Shown: positions 1 to 11,790 of the stretch, in pieces | Layout of the letters: every line of letters starts with the position of its first letter | How positions within the stretch are numbered: position 1 is the stretch's first letter | Assembly: GCA_032871835.1 (NCBI GenBank) | Contig: CM065295.1 | Location: forward strand, 40,360,360-40,424,359 | DNA from: Dipteronia dyeriana | Taxonomy: Eukaryota > Streptophyta > Magnoliopsida > Sapindales > Sapindaceae | Direction: 5' to 3' | Length of the DNA: 64,000 bases | Position numbers and translations under genes: made by a program | Notes under the pieces: model-generated | Database searches by the model: none | The model's input: the letters and a program-made list of their open reading frames with translations, nothing else | What the model was told of the DNA's origin: nothing

Positions 1-489
1 TGGGGGTTGTATACAGATGTGATTAATTCTTTATAAAATGGATTGTCACCAACACTGATCGGTTGATCAGTTTGTGCAATGTATCGTGCCAAACACTCTT
101 TAACGTGCATGACATCGAACTGTCAAGTCGTAATGGACCTGTCTGGGTGCCGTTGTAGTTGTGTCTGGGTTGTAGTATCTACATATCTATATGCAGGCAT
201 ACATTTGTACATATGCCGTCTCAAATGTCCGGTTCCCTTCCTACTTGTGATATAATCCTTATGAAAAAACTTACATTTAGCTCTGGCTCCCAGAAGTCCC
301 GTCTGGGAGTGTCATTTGAACTATGTTGAAACACTGTCACACATCTGATGTTAATTTTATGGGACGTGATATTGGTGTAACGGCGGAACCAGAAGGTCAT
401 GCTTGAGTATGGGTCGGCTCTGAAATATCAAATTCATCGCTGAGCATATTCAAACCGTCTGGAAAATAAGACTGCTGGTTATGATCCAT
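1..489 (-). pseudogene. hAT transposase N-terminal exon with BED zinc finger (broken)
   Basis: It begins at an ATG (489) three bases after an acceptor-like tatacttcag and reads MDHNQQSYFPDGLNMLSDEF. After at least two in-frame stops and one frameshift it gives a BED-type finger: a Cys followed by K-F-F-H, then GTGHLRRHMYKC with the His and Cys ligands. Next comes a helix of the form CLARYIAQTDQPISVGDNPF, which matches the segment after the BED finger in plant hAT transposases. The first half of the CxxC pair appears damaged (ARAKCKFF). The remainder of the transposase would lie to the left of the window. Homology is clear; the copy is dead. Confidence 0.75.
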
Positions 490-539
490 TTTCTGAAGTA
501 TAAATATGAACACTATAGTCATTAATAGTCATATTAAAA

Positions 540-1745
540 ATCAATATTTAGTACCAAAATAATTTTAAATTAATTACTACCCTTAACAATCTATATTTAC
601 TAACAAAACATATTAAAATTAACCACTACACTTAAAATTCATAATATACTAATAAAAAATATTAAAATAAACAACTAAACTTAAAATTCATAATTTACTA
701 AAAAAAATATTAAATTCACTAATAAAAATTAAATTGATAAATTTACTAACAACAAATATTAAATTAAATGTTACAGTTAAAAATCTTAGTTTACTAACTA
801 AACATATTAAAATTAACCACTACACTTAAAATTCATAATGTACTAACACAAAATATTAAAATGTTTTTACTACACTTAAAATTCATAATTTACTAACAAA
901 AAAATTAAACTTAAAATTCATAATGTACTAACACAAAATATTAAAATATTCCTACAACACTTAAAATTCATAATTTGCTAACAAAAAATATTAAATTCCC
1001 TACTACAAATTAAATTGATAAATTTACTAACAACAAATATTAAATTAAATACTACACTTAAAAATATTAATTTACTAACATAACATATTAAAATTAATCA
1101 TTACACTTAAAATTCATAATGTTATTAAAATGTTTCTACTACACTTAAAATTCATAATTTACTAACAAAAATATTAAACTTAACTACTAAACGTAAAATT
1201 CATAATGTACTAACACAAAATATTAAAATATTTCTACTACACTTAAAATTCATAATTTACAAACAAAAAATATTAAATTCACTACTACAAAATAAATTGA
1301 TAAATTTACTAACAACAAATATTAAATTAAATACTACACTTAAAAATCTTAATTTACTAACAAAACATATTAAAATTAACCACTACACTTAAAATTCATA
1401 ATGTACTAACACAAAATATTAAAATGTTTCTACTACACTTAAAATTCATAATTTACTAACAAAAAAAAATTAAACTTAACTACTAAACTTAAAATTCATA
1501 ATTTAATTATTAAAAAAATTAAATTCAATAATACAAATTAAATTTCTAATTTTACTAATAATAAATATTAAAATTAATACTAAACTTCAAAATCTTAATA
1601 CACTAAACAATAATATTAAAATTAACTAAGTATGCACAAAAATTGATAAACTAACTAACTAAATAAAAATGTTATCATTTAAAAACTAAAATCTAAACAT
1701 AAAATTATAAATTTACTATCAAAAAATGTTTCAACAAAACTAATA
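540..1745. repeat. AT-rich tandem repeat, ~50-bp unit, inside hAT intron
   Basis: The phrase cttaaaattcataat recurs about every 50 bases (for example near 631, 680, 825, 875, 910 and 960). It is followed by a variable 'tactaacannaaatattaaa' segment, and longer blocks repeat at a higher order. Units are degenerate with small insertions. The array lies between the putative leader and the first coding exon of the hAT element, so it is probably intronic. Confidence 0.8.
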
Positions 1746-1931
1746 AGAAAATTGTATCTTTAAACTTTGGTGTGTTGGTGGAAAATTTAGAGAATAAGAT
1801 AGGAAATTGGTATTAAAAATTTTGTTGAGAGAGTAATAATGAAATTGAATGAAAATGTGTAGAGAGTTGGAGAATGTAGAAATTGAGATTTGAGAGAATG
1901 ATAGAGAGTGATTGGAAAATGAAATAGATGG

Positions 1932-1943
1932 AAGTATTTATAG
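1932..1943 (-). promoter_or_regulatory. TATA box of the hAT element
   Basis: The minus strand reads tctataaatact. It is followed by about 150 bases of C/T-rich leader-like sequence and lies downstream of a palindrome with a bZIP core. Position and sequence fit a core promoter driving the minus-strand transposase. Confidence 0.45.
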
Positions 1944-2025
1944 AAAAATTGGATTTGTGGGTCAAAATTAAATTTGGAAGACTTCAAGGGTTTTTTTTTT
2001 AATTTTTGAAGCCTCCAATGGTTGG

Positions 2026-2092
2026 AATTCAAAATCCAGTTGTTGGCTGACATCATTGATGATGACGTCAGCCAATGACTGGATTTTGAATT
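2026..2092. repeat. Palindrome with TGACGTCA bZIP core
   Basis: Arms of about 30 bases, beginning aattcaaaatccag and ending ctggattttgaatt, enclose ttggctgac-type sequence and a tight centre. TGACGTCA, a perfect CRE/TGA-type bZIP site, sits at 2063-2070. The palindrome lies about 90 bases upstream of the TATA box and may serve as a transposase-binding or promoter element. Confidence 0.6.
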
Positions 2093-2447
2093 ACAGTCGT
2101 TGAAGGGAATATTAAAAAACAAACAAACAAACGGTCCAATTGTCCGACAGGTGTGCCGGTCTAGCTGGCCGGTTCAGAGGCCTAGCACACCTGCTACACG
2201 AGCCGTGGTTGGCCGGCCTGCTGGACCTGGCTCCTGCAGCCCAGCACGTTGCCTGTCTCGTTTCGGGCTTCAGCCTGGCCAACCTCATCTATGGCACTGC
2301 TCGTTTTCCTTAGCGGGCCGGCCTATCTCGGGCTGACCCATATTTATAGCACTGCTAGTATGTTTGGACTTTGGGGCACGATTTTTTTTATATATTTAAA
2401 ATTATATATATGGTCCCGTTCTGATAGATACACACCGTTATAACTTA

Positions 2448-2640
2448 AAATCCTTTTCAATGCTAAGCTTTGCCTAATCCTTTAATATTCAGGAGACATG
2501 TGGCATTTACTCAATCAAAGGTCATGATGATTTACTTTTATTTATTTTTCCATTTCTACCACTTAAACGACAACGTTTAAAGCTCAATATATTTTTTTTT
2601 AAATCCCTACCTCTGTGTTTCTTCATCTATGTTTCTTCCT
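2448..2640. repeat. MULE terminal inverted repeat, 3' (left) copy
   Basis: This aligns by eye to the reverse complement of 33962-34154 over its length with scattered mismatches and small indels. Shared landmarks are gctaagctttgcctaa, ggagacatgtggca, the tttatttatttttcc run, cacttaaacgacaa and ctctg-gtttcttc. Confidence 0.75.
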
Positions 2641-2649
2641 CGCGAACGT

Positions 2650-2755
2650 TGTTGTTGAAGATGAAGATGAAGATGAAGAAGGGAACGAGACAATGAGAGA
2701 GTTCTCACCCTGGATGGAGAGCAGAGGAAGAAAAGTATAGGCTTTTAGGATTTTC
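2650..2755. repeat. Extra copy of sub-TIR segment, reversed next to left TIR
   Basis: The words gatgaagaagggaacgagac and ggatgga-agcagaggaag match 33905-34010 in the same orientation, while the adjacent 2448-2640 matches the right end in reverse. The left end therefore carries a small fold-back rearrangement of the sub-terminal sequence. Confidence 0.5.
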
Positions 2756-3639
2756 ACCCGAATAAAGGTATGAAACGATATTCTCCCTCACGAACAAAAT
2801 ACTTCTCATATTAGGATCAATTAAAACTCCATCTCAATTAATTGGTAAGTGATTACATTAGCAAGTCATTTTTTAAAAATCCAAACTCGTTTTCATTGTA
2901 ATTCCTTCAAAATTTGTAAAAGTCAAACCATGGAAGTTTCAAACCCTATAAATTTCTAATTGATGTATCTATTGTTTATTTGATTCTAGTGGAATGGGCA
3001 TTCGATCAAGAGAATGTCCATCGAACATTACAATTGTTTCATCTTTTGCTTTGAATTTTTTTATGAATAAAAGCAATTCATTTATTTACCAATACTCTCT
3101 TGCACCAGAAATTTGATGAGTGTCAAAGCAACTATTTCATAGAAAATGGCTCAACATCAGTAGTGAGACTTTGGCTAGAACCGTACTAGAGGTAGATCAA
3201 ATGCTTTGGATCTCCAAATAGAACATGATATACTTTCCAGGTTCATTTTTATTGCTCCAAACCAAAGAAAATTTTATGTTGTATATTTTCTTGTGTTTAT
3301 TGTCATACACTGTCAGCATTTTGTGTCAAAAAAACAATCAATTTGTATCATGTCATTCATTTTTATTCTACATCATGTAATTCAAAGGACCACTTTGAGT
3401 TTACTATAGTTTGTTAGTTTGTGCCTTCATTTTTAACAATGAATCAATTTGTTTGTTTTTCTTTTTAATTTTGTTATGCTGATATTTAATACCACCAGTG
3501 CATGGTCTCGTTATGAGAGATTGTTCATCAAATGTAGTACGGATTTTGTTGCAGGCACTTATAGTCAAAATATTTTAATTACTTGAGGAAGAAAAAAAAT
3601 CGAATTGAAAAAAAGAAAGTAATTCTTTTACTTGGTTCG
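2756..3639. other. MULE 3' flank/3' region without recognised gene
   Basis: AT-rich sequence between the left MULE end and a separate repeat-like block. Several T-runs and short open frames on the plus strand (for example 3206-3409) have no recognisable domain. I see no gene here. Confidence 0.4.
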
Positions 3640-3799
3640 TTTTGGGTTGTATATGACAGGGCAGTGGTTAAACACCAGAAGACAATACAAAAACTCTAAA
3701 GAGTTCAGTATTTGTATACCTAATTAACAGAATAACTAAGAAGTGAAGATCATGAGGTAAGACGAATAAAAGCATCTTATTGATATTTGAAACAATTAT

Positions 3800-5010
3800 T
3801 ATGGTGTGTTTAATAACAATCTAGAGAGAGGGTGAATAGATTTTAAACAAATTTACCCAATTTTCGTTAAAGGTCAAATTGACGAAAATGTCCCTAGCTA
3901 GTTACAACAAAATCACAAGTGTAAAGATTGCGGAATATAAAAGACACTTGAGATATACGTGGAAACCCTCAAAATGGGACCACGAGCTGATGAGTGCGCC
4001 ACACTAGAACCTCGAATCCACTAATGGTAAAGGAATTACAACCTAATCCCGGTTTAAATCCACTACCACTACCTAATCCCGGTATAAGTGAACCTAGTCC
4101 ATCTTGCTTACGATTTAAGTTACCTTCTCCTGGAAGCAACACAAGTCTTACTTCTCAATGAAGAGATAAAATGTACTATGTGAATATATGATGATATTCA
4201 ATGAACAAACAAGGCTAGGAAACTCTATATGCTTATCTAGGATAATGAGATGACAATTAATGCAATCCTAGATATCATGAGCTAAATGACATGTTCAAAA
4301 AGCTTAGCTAAACATAGATCAAACATTCCTATGAAGCTATCACAATACAACACCCAATCATGTCATCACAACAATCTCTAATTTGTATCTAGAATATGTT
4401 CTAAGAGCATACAAATAATTAAAGAGATGGCTTAGCAAGTAAAACACTTAACTTGTAAGAAGATAGTGAAGAACTTATCAAACAAGATGTGATGAAGCAA
4501 ACCTATCCATTGATGCACTCTAAATGAACTTAGATGATGCAAGATAAAGTTTTTATGCACATGGGAATGCTTAAAGTGTTTAAAGATGAGTTCTTGGAAG
4601 AGTTTTTCCTTTGAAACGTGTTCTAAGGAAAATATATGATGTTCTGAACTCTTACATAACCTTAAAGTAAAGAGTTATATATATATATATGAGATCCAAA
4701 CAAAGTAAGGCGCACAACCTAATTTTACAATAGGCGCTGGACGAGTGGCATAACACATAGGACAATCCACTGGAATTTTGCATTGGTGAGGTTGCGTTAG
4801 TCAAGTAGCGCACCACCACCGTACTGTCCACTTTTTCAACTGTGCGCGGGTGTAATAGGGAAGCTCAGTGGCGTATGACAAGCGGCGTTCCACTAGAATG
4901 TTGCGCTGGTGAGGTGAGCTGGTCGAGTAGCGCACCACCAGCGCAAGGCCTATTCTTTCAACACTCAAATACACAAAATCAACAAGTTCGAGAGTGATAA
5001 AAGTGCATCA
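3800..5010. repeat. Unclassified repeat-like block with internal duplication
   Basis: This block has a composition unlike its surroundings, with phrases such as gagagagggtgaatag near 3823, acctaatcccggt twice near 4042 and 4074, and two GC-rich copies of a ~75-base segment at about 4770-4850 and 4889-4962. Both copies contain ccactrgaatkttgc, ggtgaggt and agtagcgcaccacca. It looks like a mobile-element fragment inserted in the 3' part of the MULE, but I found no paired ends and no protein domain. Confidence 0.4.
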
Positions 5011-5250
5011 TATTCTAATGTCTAGCATGACATAAAACTTTAATTACAAGATGAAAATAAATCAACAAAAATCATTTAAATCAAAATGCACGCAAGTACA
5101 AACACTCAACATATATGAATAAGAGTTATGCATGAATATGTGAGTGTGTGCAACTATCTCTTCAAAGCAAGTAAGCACAAGAAATATACCTTTGGTGCTT
5201 CTTCTCTTGAGGTCTTGAGAGCCTAAGTTACCCTTACATAAACCCCATAA

Positions 5251-5565
5251 ATGTGGTTTATTCACGAAATAAGCCAATCAACAAATGAGGACTTTACAAT
5301 ATGTAACTTGTTTAAAGATGAACAACTGCTAGAAGACATAAAATGTTGTTTTATTGATGTTGAGGAGATTTTGTACAGATGGTTTTTTTTTTTGCTAAGT
5401 TACTGCATTGCTAGAGGAAGCTTGATACCATTCGAATTGCATCTTCTTCTTGGTGATGTATCAATTTGTGAATTTTGTAAAGTTCCAAAATTGAACTTGT
5501 GCACATGTGGAATGTTTGGTTGTAAAAATTGTTTCTGCTTTGTTCGTTTTTTATTTGTTAACTAG
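5251..5565 (+). other. Cys-rich open frame, 104 codons, unknown
   Basis: An ATG-started frame whose C-terminal third is cysteine-rich (CEFCKVP, then CTCGMFGCKNCFC). An aataaaa-type signal follows near 5615. It lies inside the MULE, opposite in strand to the transposase. I recognise no family, and base composition gives no sign of selection, so it may be chance. Confidence 0.15.
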
Positions 5566-5897
5566 GCATTTTATGTGGCCAACAAACTTTTGTATCAAGT
5601 TCTTTTTATTGTAAAATAAAACTTTAGGTTAAAACTTTATGCGTTATTCAAGTACCTAAAGTTTCATACATACAAGTTATTGTGATTGAAGATTATTTTC
5701 CAAGTACCAAGATATACATTGTAATAACATTGCTTGAAAAGTAACAATAATAATACTACTTGAATAATGACACTAAGAGTAGAATATAATCGTTAAAAAA
5801 CTTAATTATAATAAAATATTATAATGTCAAGCAACTTCATTGTTAAGCTAGCACTAGAATCTTGACTAGCTTGAAGTATTAAACATTGAATGAAAAC

Positions 5898-7515
5898 TTA
5901 GAATAATGAAAATTCATAAGCTTGACTATCTTGAACAACAGATGAAATTTCCCTTCTATTTAGTTGAAGTCAATCTTGAAAATTAGTTTGTTGGGGTTGT
6001 TCATGGGAATTTCTGAACAATGGATTAGGCACATTAATTGAAGTTTGACTATCTTGAAATGCATATGATTGTTGGCATTGTTCCTAAGGAGTTTGTGACA
6101 TTAAATTAGACATCTCGTAACCTTGAAATGAAAACCCTGACTGTAACAATAAATATGATGACCAATGAATTTTTAAAAGTAGAATAAGTTAAGAACCATA
6201 ATAATAAGATAAATCTTTCAAAGAATACTTACTAAATAAGGACCATTAATTTCCTGTTCATAAGGTAGATTAGTAACCATACCTATCAAACCCATTAAAA
6301 CATTATGTGTTTATCGATTTGTATTAACTAAGTAAAAAAAATCAATATGAATTTTGCAACAATAGATTTTGAAATTACAAAAAAAAAACACCTTAGATGA
6401 GGTATAGGGTTGGAGAGAATTAGATGACTTCTTCTTCTTTGCTAAGGCTCTCTCTAAACTACTTTTAAATCTATATCGCCATCGACACGTTTCTTTCTTT
6501 TTTAGGCCTTTTACTTTCATCAAAGAATCATTTTGAGTGCATTCTATTACGGTATTGATATCTTTATATTCTTGGTCTTTCACATGCTCATTACCATTGA
6601 TTTCTAAATGTAAAGTGTCTTCAACCAGCATTGCCAAGTTGCTAGCATGCTCACTTGCTAGATTGTATGTTTTTTCACTTTTAGATGCTCTACTCGATAT
6701 CCTTGTGAAGATAGAATACAAAGATTTGCATCGACTTGTTTGTTGGAATTTAAGGTCCACTTGAATCTAATGTCCATGTATATTTTGCACACATTCAGAT
6801 CTAGCTCTTTTTATCCACCTTTTCAATAAATATTGATCAGGAATTTCTTTGATATTCATGATGTCCCGTAGAACTTTGATGGCATGACCGTACAACACCC
6901 ATTTCTTCTCAAACATTCGACAACTACAAAATAATTTGTTATCACTACCTTTTCTCACATTGCAATTGTCGCCCTTTCCAAATGCATCATACATGGTCAA
7001 TGTATATATAAAATCTCCATTATCTTCAATGCAATTTGTGATGTTCAATTCCACAGCTTCTATAAATTGCTCCTGAAACTCTTCAAATATAGGTTTTGTG
7101 TAAATGTCTCTCGCTTGAATCAACATTTTAACTGGAATATTCATGTTAACCAACCGATAACATGAATCATACTCCGCTTCTAATTCTTTATACCGTTTAT
7201 CATTGACCATTCTCTCAAAGTACATGAAAAATTGAGGTAAATTATAATCAGACTTCAAATAGTCTTTCAAACTAGCATTGAAACGTTCGCTAGGCCGAGT
7301 GCTTTTCATTCCAACAGACCACACTTGTTTAACATATACATAAGCCCACTTTTGTCTTAACTCAAAAATGCTCATCAACCAACTATTATCATGCACACCA
7401 TATTCATCAAGCATACAATTCTATTCTACCATAAATTCATTTTCCTCTTTAATATAATTCATAAATCGTGACAATACACTCCTCACTCCACCAAATTTTG
7501 TAAGCATGACAGTTA
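5898..7515 (-). pseudogene. FAR1/MULE transposase, C-terminal half with SWIM finger (broken)
   Basis: Reading down from 7515: the end of the transposase core (TKFGGVRSVLSRFMNYIKEE, a stop, then MLDEYGVHDNSWLMSIFELR and the hallmark KSTRPSERFNASLKDYL). Next comes the SWIM zinc finger around 6870-6960 (FCSCRMFEKK...GHAIKVL), in which the third ligand Cys is Tyr (YGHA where CxHA is usual). An in-frame TAG at 6767 precedes the FAR1-type tail (SLYSIFTRISSRASKSEK, then VKGLKKKE). A donor at 6391 and an acceptor before 6140 lead to a Gln/Ser-rich last exon (6140-5898) ending in TAA, with two internal stops. The FAR1 family descends from MULE transposases; here the surrounding inverted repeats argue for the transposon itself rather than a host FAR1 gene. 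Confidence 0.8.
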
Positions 7516-7520
7516 CATGT

Positions 7521-8416
7521 TGTTGACGTTGATTTCTGGATTGTATCAGAAAAGCCAACAAGGATTGGATTTCGGCTGTAATTTCAAAGAGAAAATAGAA
7601 GGAGAAAGTAATTAAGACGCAAGTTTTTTATGTGGTAAAACTCTGATGACCGGAGAAACGTCCATGGGTGGTTGAATGATCAACCAAGCCAAAATCCACT
7701 ATGAAATTATAATATTACAAGCTCTCGATCTCTCTTTTTTCTCTCTGTATTTTTCTATGAATGTTGTATATCTTCTCTTTGGCGAGATTATGGGTCTATT
7801 TATATGTTTATAGAACCCTAATCTGCTTTGTACAAGTAATAGAAGATCTTTGTATTTAATTGCAATTATTTACTTGCTTGAAGTTGATTGTCTTCTTTCC
7901 TGTTTCGGAGTCTTGTATTGAGATCGAATGAGACTTTAGTTATGTAGTCCAATTAGGACTTATTTCCTTATAAGAGCATAGTCTTTTTGAAGAAATAAAG
8001 TTGTTGCTTGATTGGGAACCTTTCCTGTTTAATATTTTGTTCTTATTGGGATTCCCTTTTGATATGGATATCTCCGTGCATCTTAATGACTTGATCCATG
8101 CAGGCTATGCGTTGGGCTTCTATTCAGTTTTCTTCATGTTCGTCCCGAGTAAGGACAGTACCCGTTGGTCCCGAGTAACATCATTCGTTCCCGAGTAGAA
8201 ATGTCTTTTAACCAGCCCCGAGTGTCATTTAACTGATCCCGAGTAGTATATAACGTTGATTGATCCTGTAGGTTTTGTTCAACATCTGCTTACTCGGGTT
8301 TTCTCCTCTTCGGTGATATCTTGTAGGATATTTTTTGAATGCCTATTCGGATGTCCACCTGGCAATTTATCCTTTTTGTTGATGACGTGTACGTATGATA
8401 AAATTCACATATGACA
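7521..8416 (-). repeat. 3' LTR of Tat gypsy element
   Basis: 896 bases, tgttgacg...atatgaca. It is collinear with 18500-19394 with a handful of mismatches per hundred bases by eye. It carries several cccgagta words. A 65-codon open frame inside (8001-8198) recurs in the other LTR and is not a gene. Confidence 0.9.
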
Positions 8417-8982
8417 ATACCCTTTTAAAATATTTTTGCTGAACTGGGTTTTACTTCGGGCAAAAGTATTTTAATCAATGTTTTCAATATCTTTTCAGTA
8501 CCCGAGTAAATATCTTGTCATAATGACGTGTCTTAATGATGATCCTATAAATTTGATTTGCCTCCTCACGCGAGATCTTTAATGACGGTGACATTTTGGA
8601 GTTCTGACATCGAAAGTCATTTCTCTTTTTGACACGTGTCCCTTGCCTCTTCGTTTTTCGATATCATTTATGAGAAATGACTCACGTGTTTCCATGTGCG
8701 TCGCCTACATCATCAATCTTCATCATTGTTTTTTCCCGCCATGAGATCTAGGGTTTCGTGCTATTATTTCTTTAAATTCTTTACTGAGACAGCGTTGGTT
8801 CATTCTTAAAAAAATTCAGCAGAAAAAATTTCTTCAACCCAGATTTCTTTATGTAGAAGGTCGCGTTTCTCCATTGAAGATCTGGCATCAAATTTTATTC
8901 AAGGTTAGTTTTAATAGAGCCATCTTCCCGTCATCGTCTTTTTAATATTGCTCTTGATGCATTAAAACGTGGGAATTTTCAG

Positions 8983-11790
8983 TTGGTTTCCTGCATTAGA
9001 AGATTACTGGGGGAAATCCCTACTGATGAACCTCTATTTTTAGAAGTTGATATTTTTGAGCTTCACCCTGACGTCACTTTTAGTCATGTATCTAGTTCTT
9101 TATCTAGTTCTGATTCTAACGTTTCTGATCACAGGATACTTGTTCGAAGGATGGGAAAACATCAAAGCAGAAGTGAAGTCCGTAAGCACAACTCGGGCGA
9201 TATTCGGATGAGGGAGCAAACTGTCAATGAGAACGACATTGAAGAGTCATTTAGAATATCTCGCCTTTCTTTCTCTGCTGACCGTCCGAGTGCGTTTGAC
9301 ACCGAGCCAAATGTGGTCGGGCCAGATGAGATAGAGAAGTATCATGCCCGATTCTATCTGCCCAATTCGATCACTCTGATTCTAGTGGGTGATAGAGCTG
9401 CGTGGAATCCTCCTCCAGGCATGGTAGCGATCTATGGATCCATGCTCTGCTACGGTGTCACTCTGAAGCATGGATCGTTCTGGCTCAACTAACCCCGAAC
9501 AGTTACAGAATCTTGATGTGCATGTGGCACATGTACAGCCGGATGAACCTGTCGTAGCCCTTCCTGAATGAAATTAGGCATTTCTTTACATTGAGGCAGT
9601 CTGGCAAGACAGGAACCTATTTCCTCATGTCTAATTCGACAGACTGTTAGGTCCCCGAGGGGATAAAGGTGAACTGGGGAGCTGATACCTCTGATGACCC
9701 CAAAATCAGGGGTTTTGTATGGGGGTTCCCTACCTCCAACAAGTTCTGGAAGAACAGTTGGTTCTTCGTCGGAGGGAATCTCGGTCTTGAAGTCACCCTC
9801 AGATCTGGGGATTCTCGGGCGGTGTTAAGAGTCCCCTATTTCTTCTGTTTCCCGGAGACATGGAACAAGAAGAAAATTGATTACAGCGATACTGAGCTGA
9901 CCAGACTTACTCGGGCAGCAAATCGCACTTTGGAAAAGATGAGCAAGACTTATCTTTTTGTTGAGTCAAAGATGATAGAGTTTGGCTTCTTCAAACAGAT
10001 TTCGGGCTACCGCAGGCCATGTAAGTGATTTTTGTACCTTCTTTTCATTGTATATATTTTTTTTATTTGTATTCTGACGTGGTTCCTCTTTTTTTTTCTT
10101 TTTTTAAGTGTATGATACGGACATCGTCTGCATTCTTCAGGCTCGCCAAGTGAAGTCAATTCTTCAGGCGAGCCGAAAGGAAGCTTCTCGTCAGAGAAAT
10201 GAAGGCATCACCCTGCCTGAGTCCGATGAGGAAACTGATGTGGTCGAAGAGCAAGTTCCCAAAGATGTTCTTTTGGACGTTGTTCAACCGACGGCTAGGG
10301 AGACTAGTGGTCCGAGTGGCCCGACCGATACTCAGCTGCCTGGCGATGGGCAAGGGTAAAGTGAAGGTCTTGGTGAAGAGCCTGCCGAGCAGCCTGACGC
10401 TGGTGATAGAGGTAACACCTCTGCGGGACAGGTACCCATAGGTTTCGAATTTTTTGAAGTCTTCCGGGATTATACTCAGGAAGATCCCGCGGCTGATCTC
10501 AACTTCCACGGCTCTCGAGGCGAGAAACGTAATGCAATTAGCTCTCCAACTCATCCTCTTAAGGTCCCTTGGGTGGTCTCTTTCATCGAATACAATGATG
10601 AAGATATTGTGGCTGAGACTCACTCGAGCGTTGATGTTGGAGCATCGGTGGATGCGGAGGCTTCGGAGCCAAAAAGGGGTTCCCTTTCCCCCGAGGTTGA
10701 AGATCTAGGGGCTGAACCCTCGGGGGTTCCTCCACCTAATTCTCCCCAGGATATGCTGCGGGAGATGTCATCTGGTCAGGCTTTTATCAGGGACGACCGC
10801 TGGAGCTGTTTTCGAGATGGCTCCCTGACTGAACGTCTTCAAAACGTTTTTAACGGTGCATCTTATGTAAGTTATCCTTAACTTCCTTCAGTTGCTTTGT
10901 TTGTTTGACAGATTTTTAATCAAACTTCTTTATAGATGGTGGCCGAGTTCGCTGAGCTGGTTCAGACGCAGCAACATCAAGCTGATAGAATAAGACGTCT
11001 CGAAGCTCGGCTGAAGGAAAGTGCGGATCAACGTGCTCGGGTTGAAACGGCTTATCAACAAGAGGTTGGTTCTGCCCAAATTTTTGCCGACCATTGCTTG
11101 GCGAAGCAGGTTGAAGCAGAGGAGAAAGCTTCTTTGGCAGAGGAGAAGGCAGCATCACTTCAAAATTTGTTGTCCTCTGCCCAAGAATCCATGCTTAAGG
11201 CCGAGAAGGAAGCGGAGCAGTCCAAGTCAGCGTATGAGCAGAAGATTGAAGATTTGGAACGCCAGGCTCTGATAGTCGAATCCTTGTCCCGAGAAGCTAG
11301 GCTGGAACTTGAAGTCCAATGGGTGGATAGTTTTAAAGGATCCCCTACCTACGACGCCCTTCTCTTTCAGGAGTTTCAGCGAGGGCTTGTTTCAGCTAGC
11401 GAGCTCTTCAAAGTTAAGAATAAGGCTACTGAGAAGACCCGAACTAACTAGGAGCTATCACTCAAACATCATGTGGATTGGTCCTTGGAATCTCTCCGGA
11501 CTCAGATGAATGAATGAAGGGCTTACTGCCGCAGCCGAGGCAATGAGCCCCATCCCATGCATTTGGAGATTCCATCTGAGCATTCCCTATCGACTTTTTA
11601 CGCCAGTGGAGAGTCAGTCGTAGAGAGTATGGTGTCTGATGTTGAGCAGATCCCAGGAGAGGATTACAGCCAATGGATGGACGATTTGGCCGACACAATT
11701 GATTGGCCTTCTAATGAGAGCCTGCTCCGTGAATATGATATGGTGCCTGACCCGAGTATTGGCAAGAGCTCCAAATTCTTACAATCCTAA
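8983..11790 (+). pseudogene. Antisense additional gene of Tat element (Transposase_28-like / coiled coil)
   Basis: A set of plus-strand frames linked by good splice signals, antisense to gag-pol. It holds a segment with WNPPPGMVAIYGSMLCYGVT, the pattern of the plant 'putative gypsy type transposon' family (Pfam PF04195, from memory), then a stop/frameshift. Next is VWGFPTSNKFWKNSWFFVGG...VPYFFCFPETWN up to a gtaagt donor at about 10020; the next exon starts near 10108 (YDTDIVCILQARQVKSILQA). Later frames lead to a second donor at about 10869 and acceptor before 10936, and a long Ala/Glu-rich coiled coil (10936-11451). A C-terminal acidic part (11557-11790) follows, with aataaaa near 11890. 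Such extra frames occur between pol and the 3' LTR in Tat elements. Function unknown; this copy has stops and shifts. The start is uncertain (no good ATG; an acceptor precedes 8983). Confidence 0.65.

Larger units (their letters stand above)
1..2357 (-). mobile_element. hAT DNA transposon, 5' part (cut by window edge)
   Basis: This is the 5' portion of a hAT-superfamily element read on the minus strand. From its outer end near 2357 it has a GC-rich subterminal zone (about 2140-2357) full of GGCC/CCGG words, as in plant hAT ends; then a palindrome, a TATA box, a presumed leader and an AT-rich tandem-repeat intron. The intron ends in a splice acceptor just before an ATG at 489 that opens a BED zinc-finger exon. 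The outer end starts tagcagtgct..., which resembles hAT terminal repeats of the tagaggtgcc type. The other end lies outside the window, so neither terminal repeats nor target duplication can be paired. Confidence 0.6.

Noticed and set aside
2100..2336. Plus-strand 78-codon GC-rich frame
   Set aside because: It lies in the GC-rich end of a hAT element; overlapping frames of equal quality exist.
8001..8198. 65-codon frame, repeated at 18979-19176
   Set aside because: It lies in both LTRs of the gypsy element; repetition follows from LTR duplication, with no domain.
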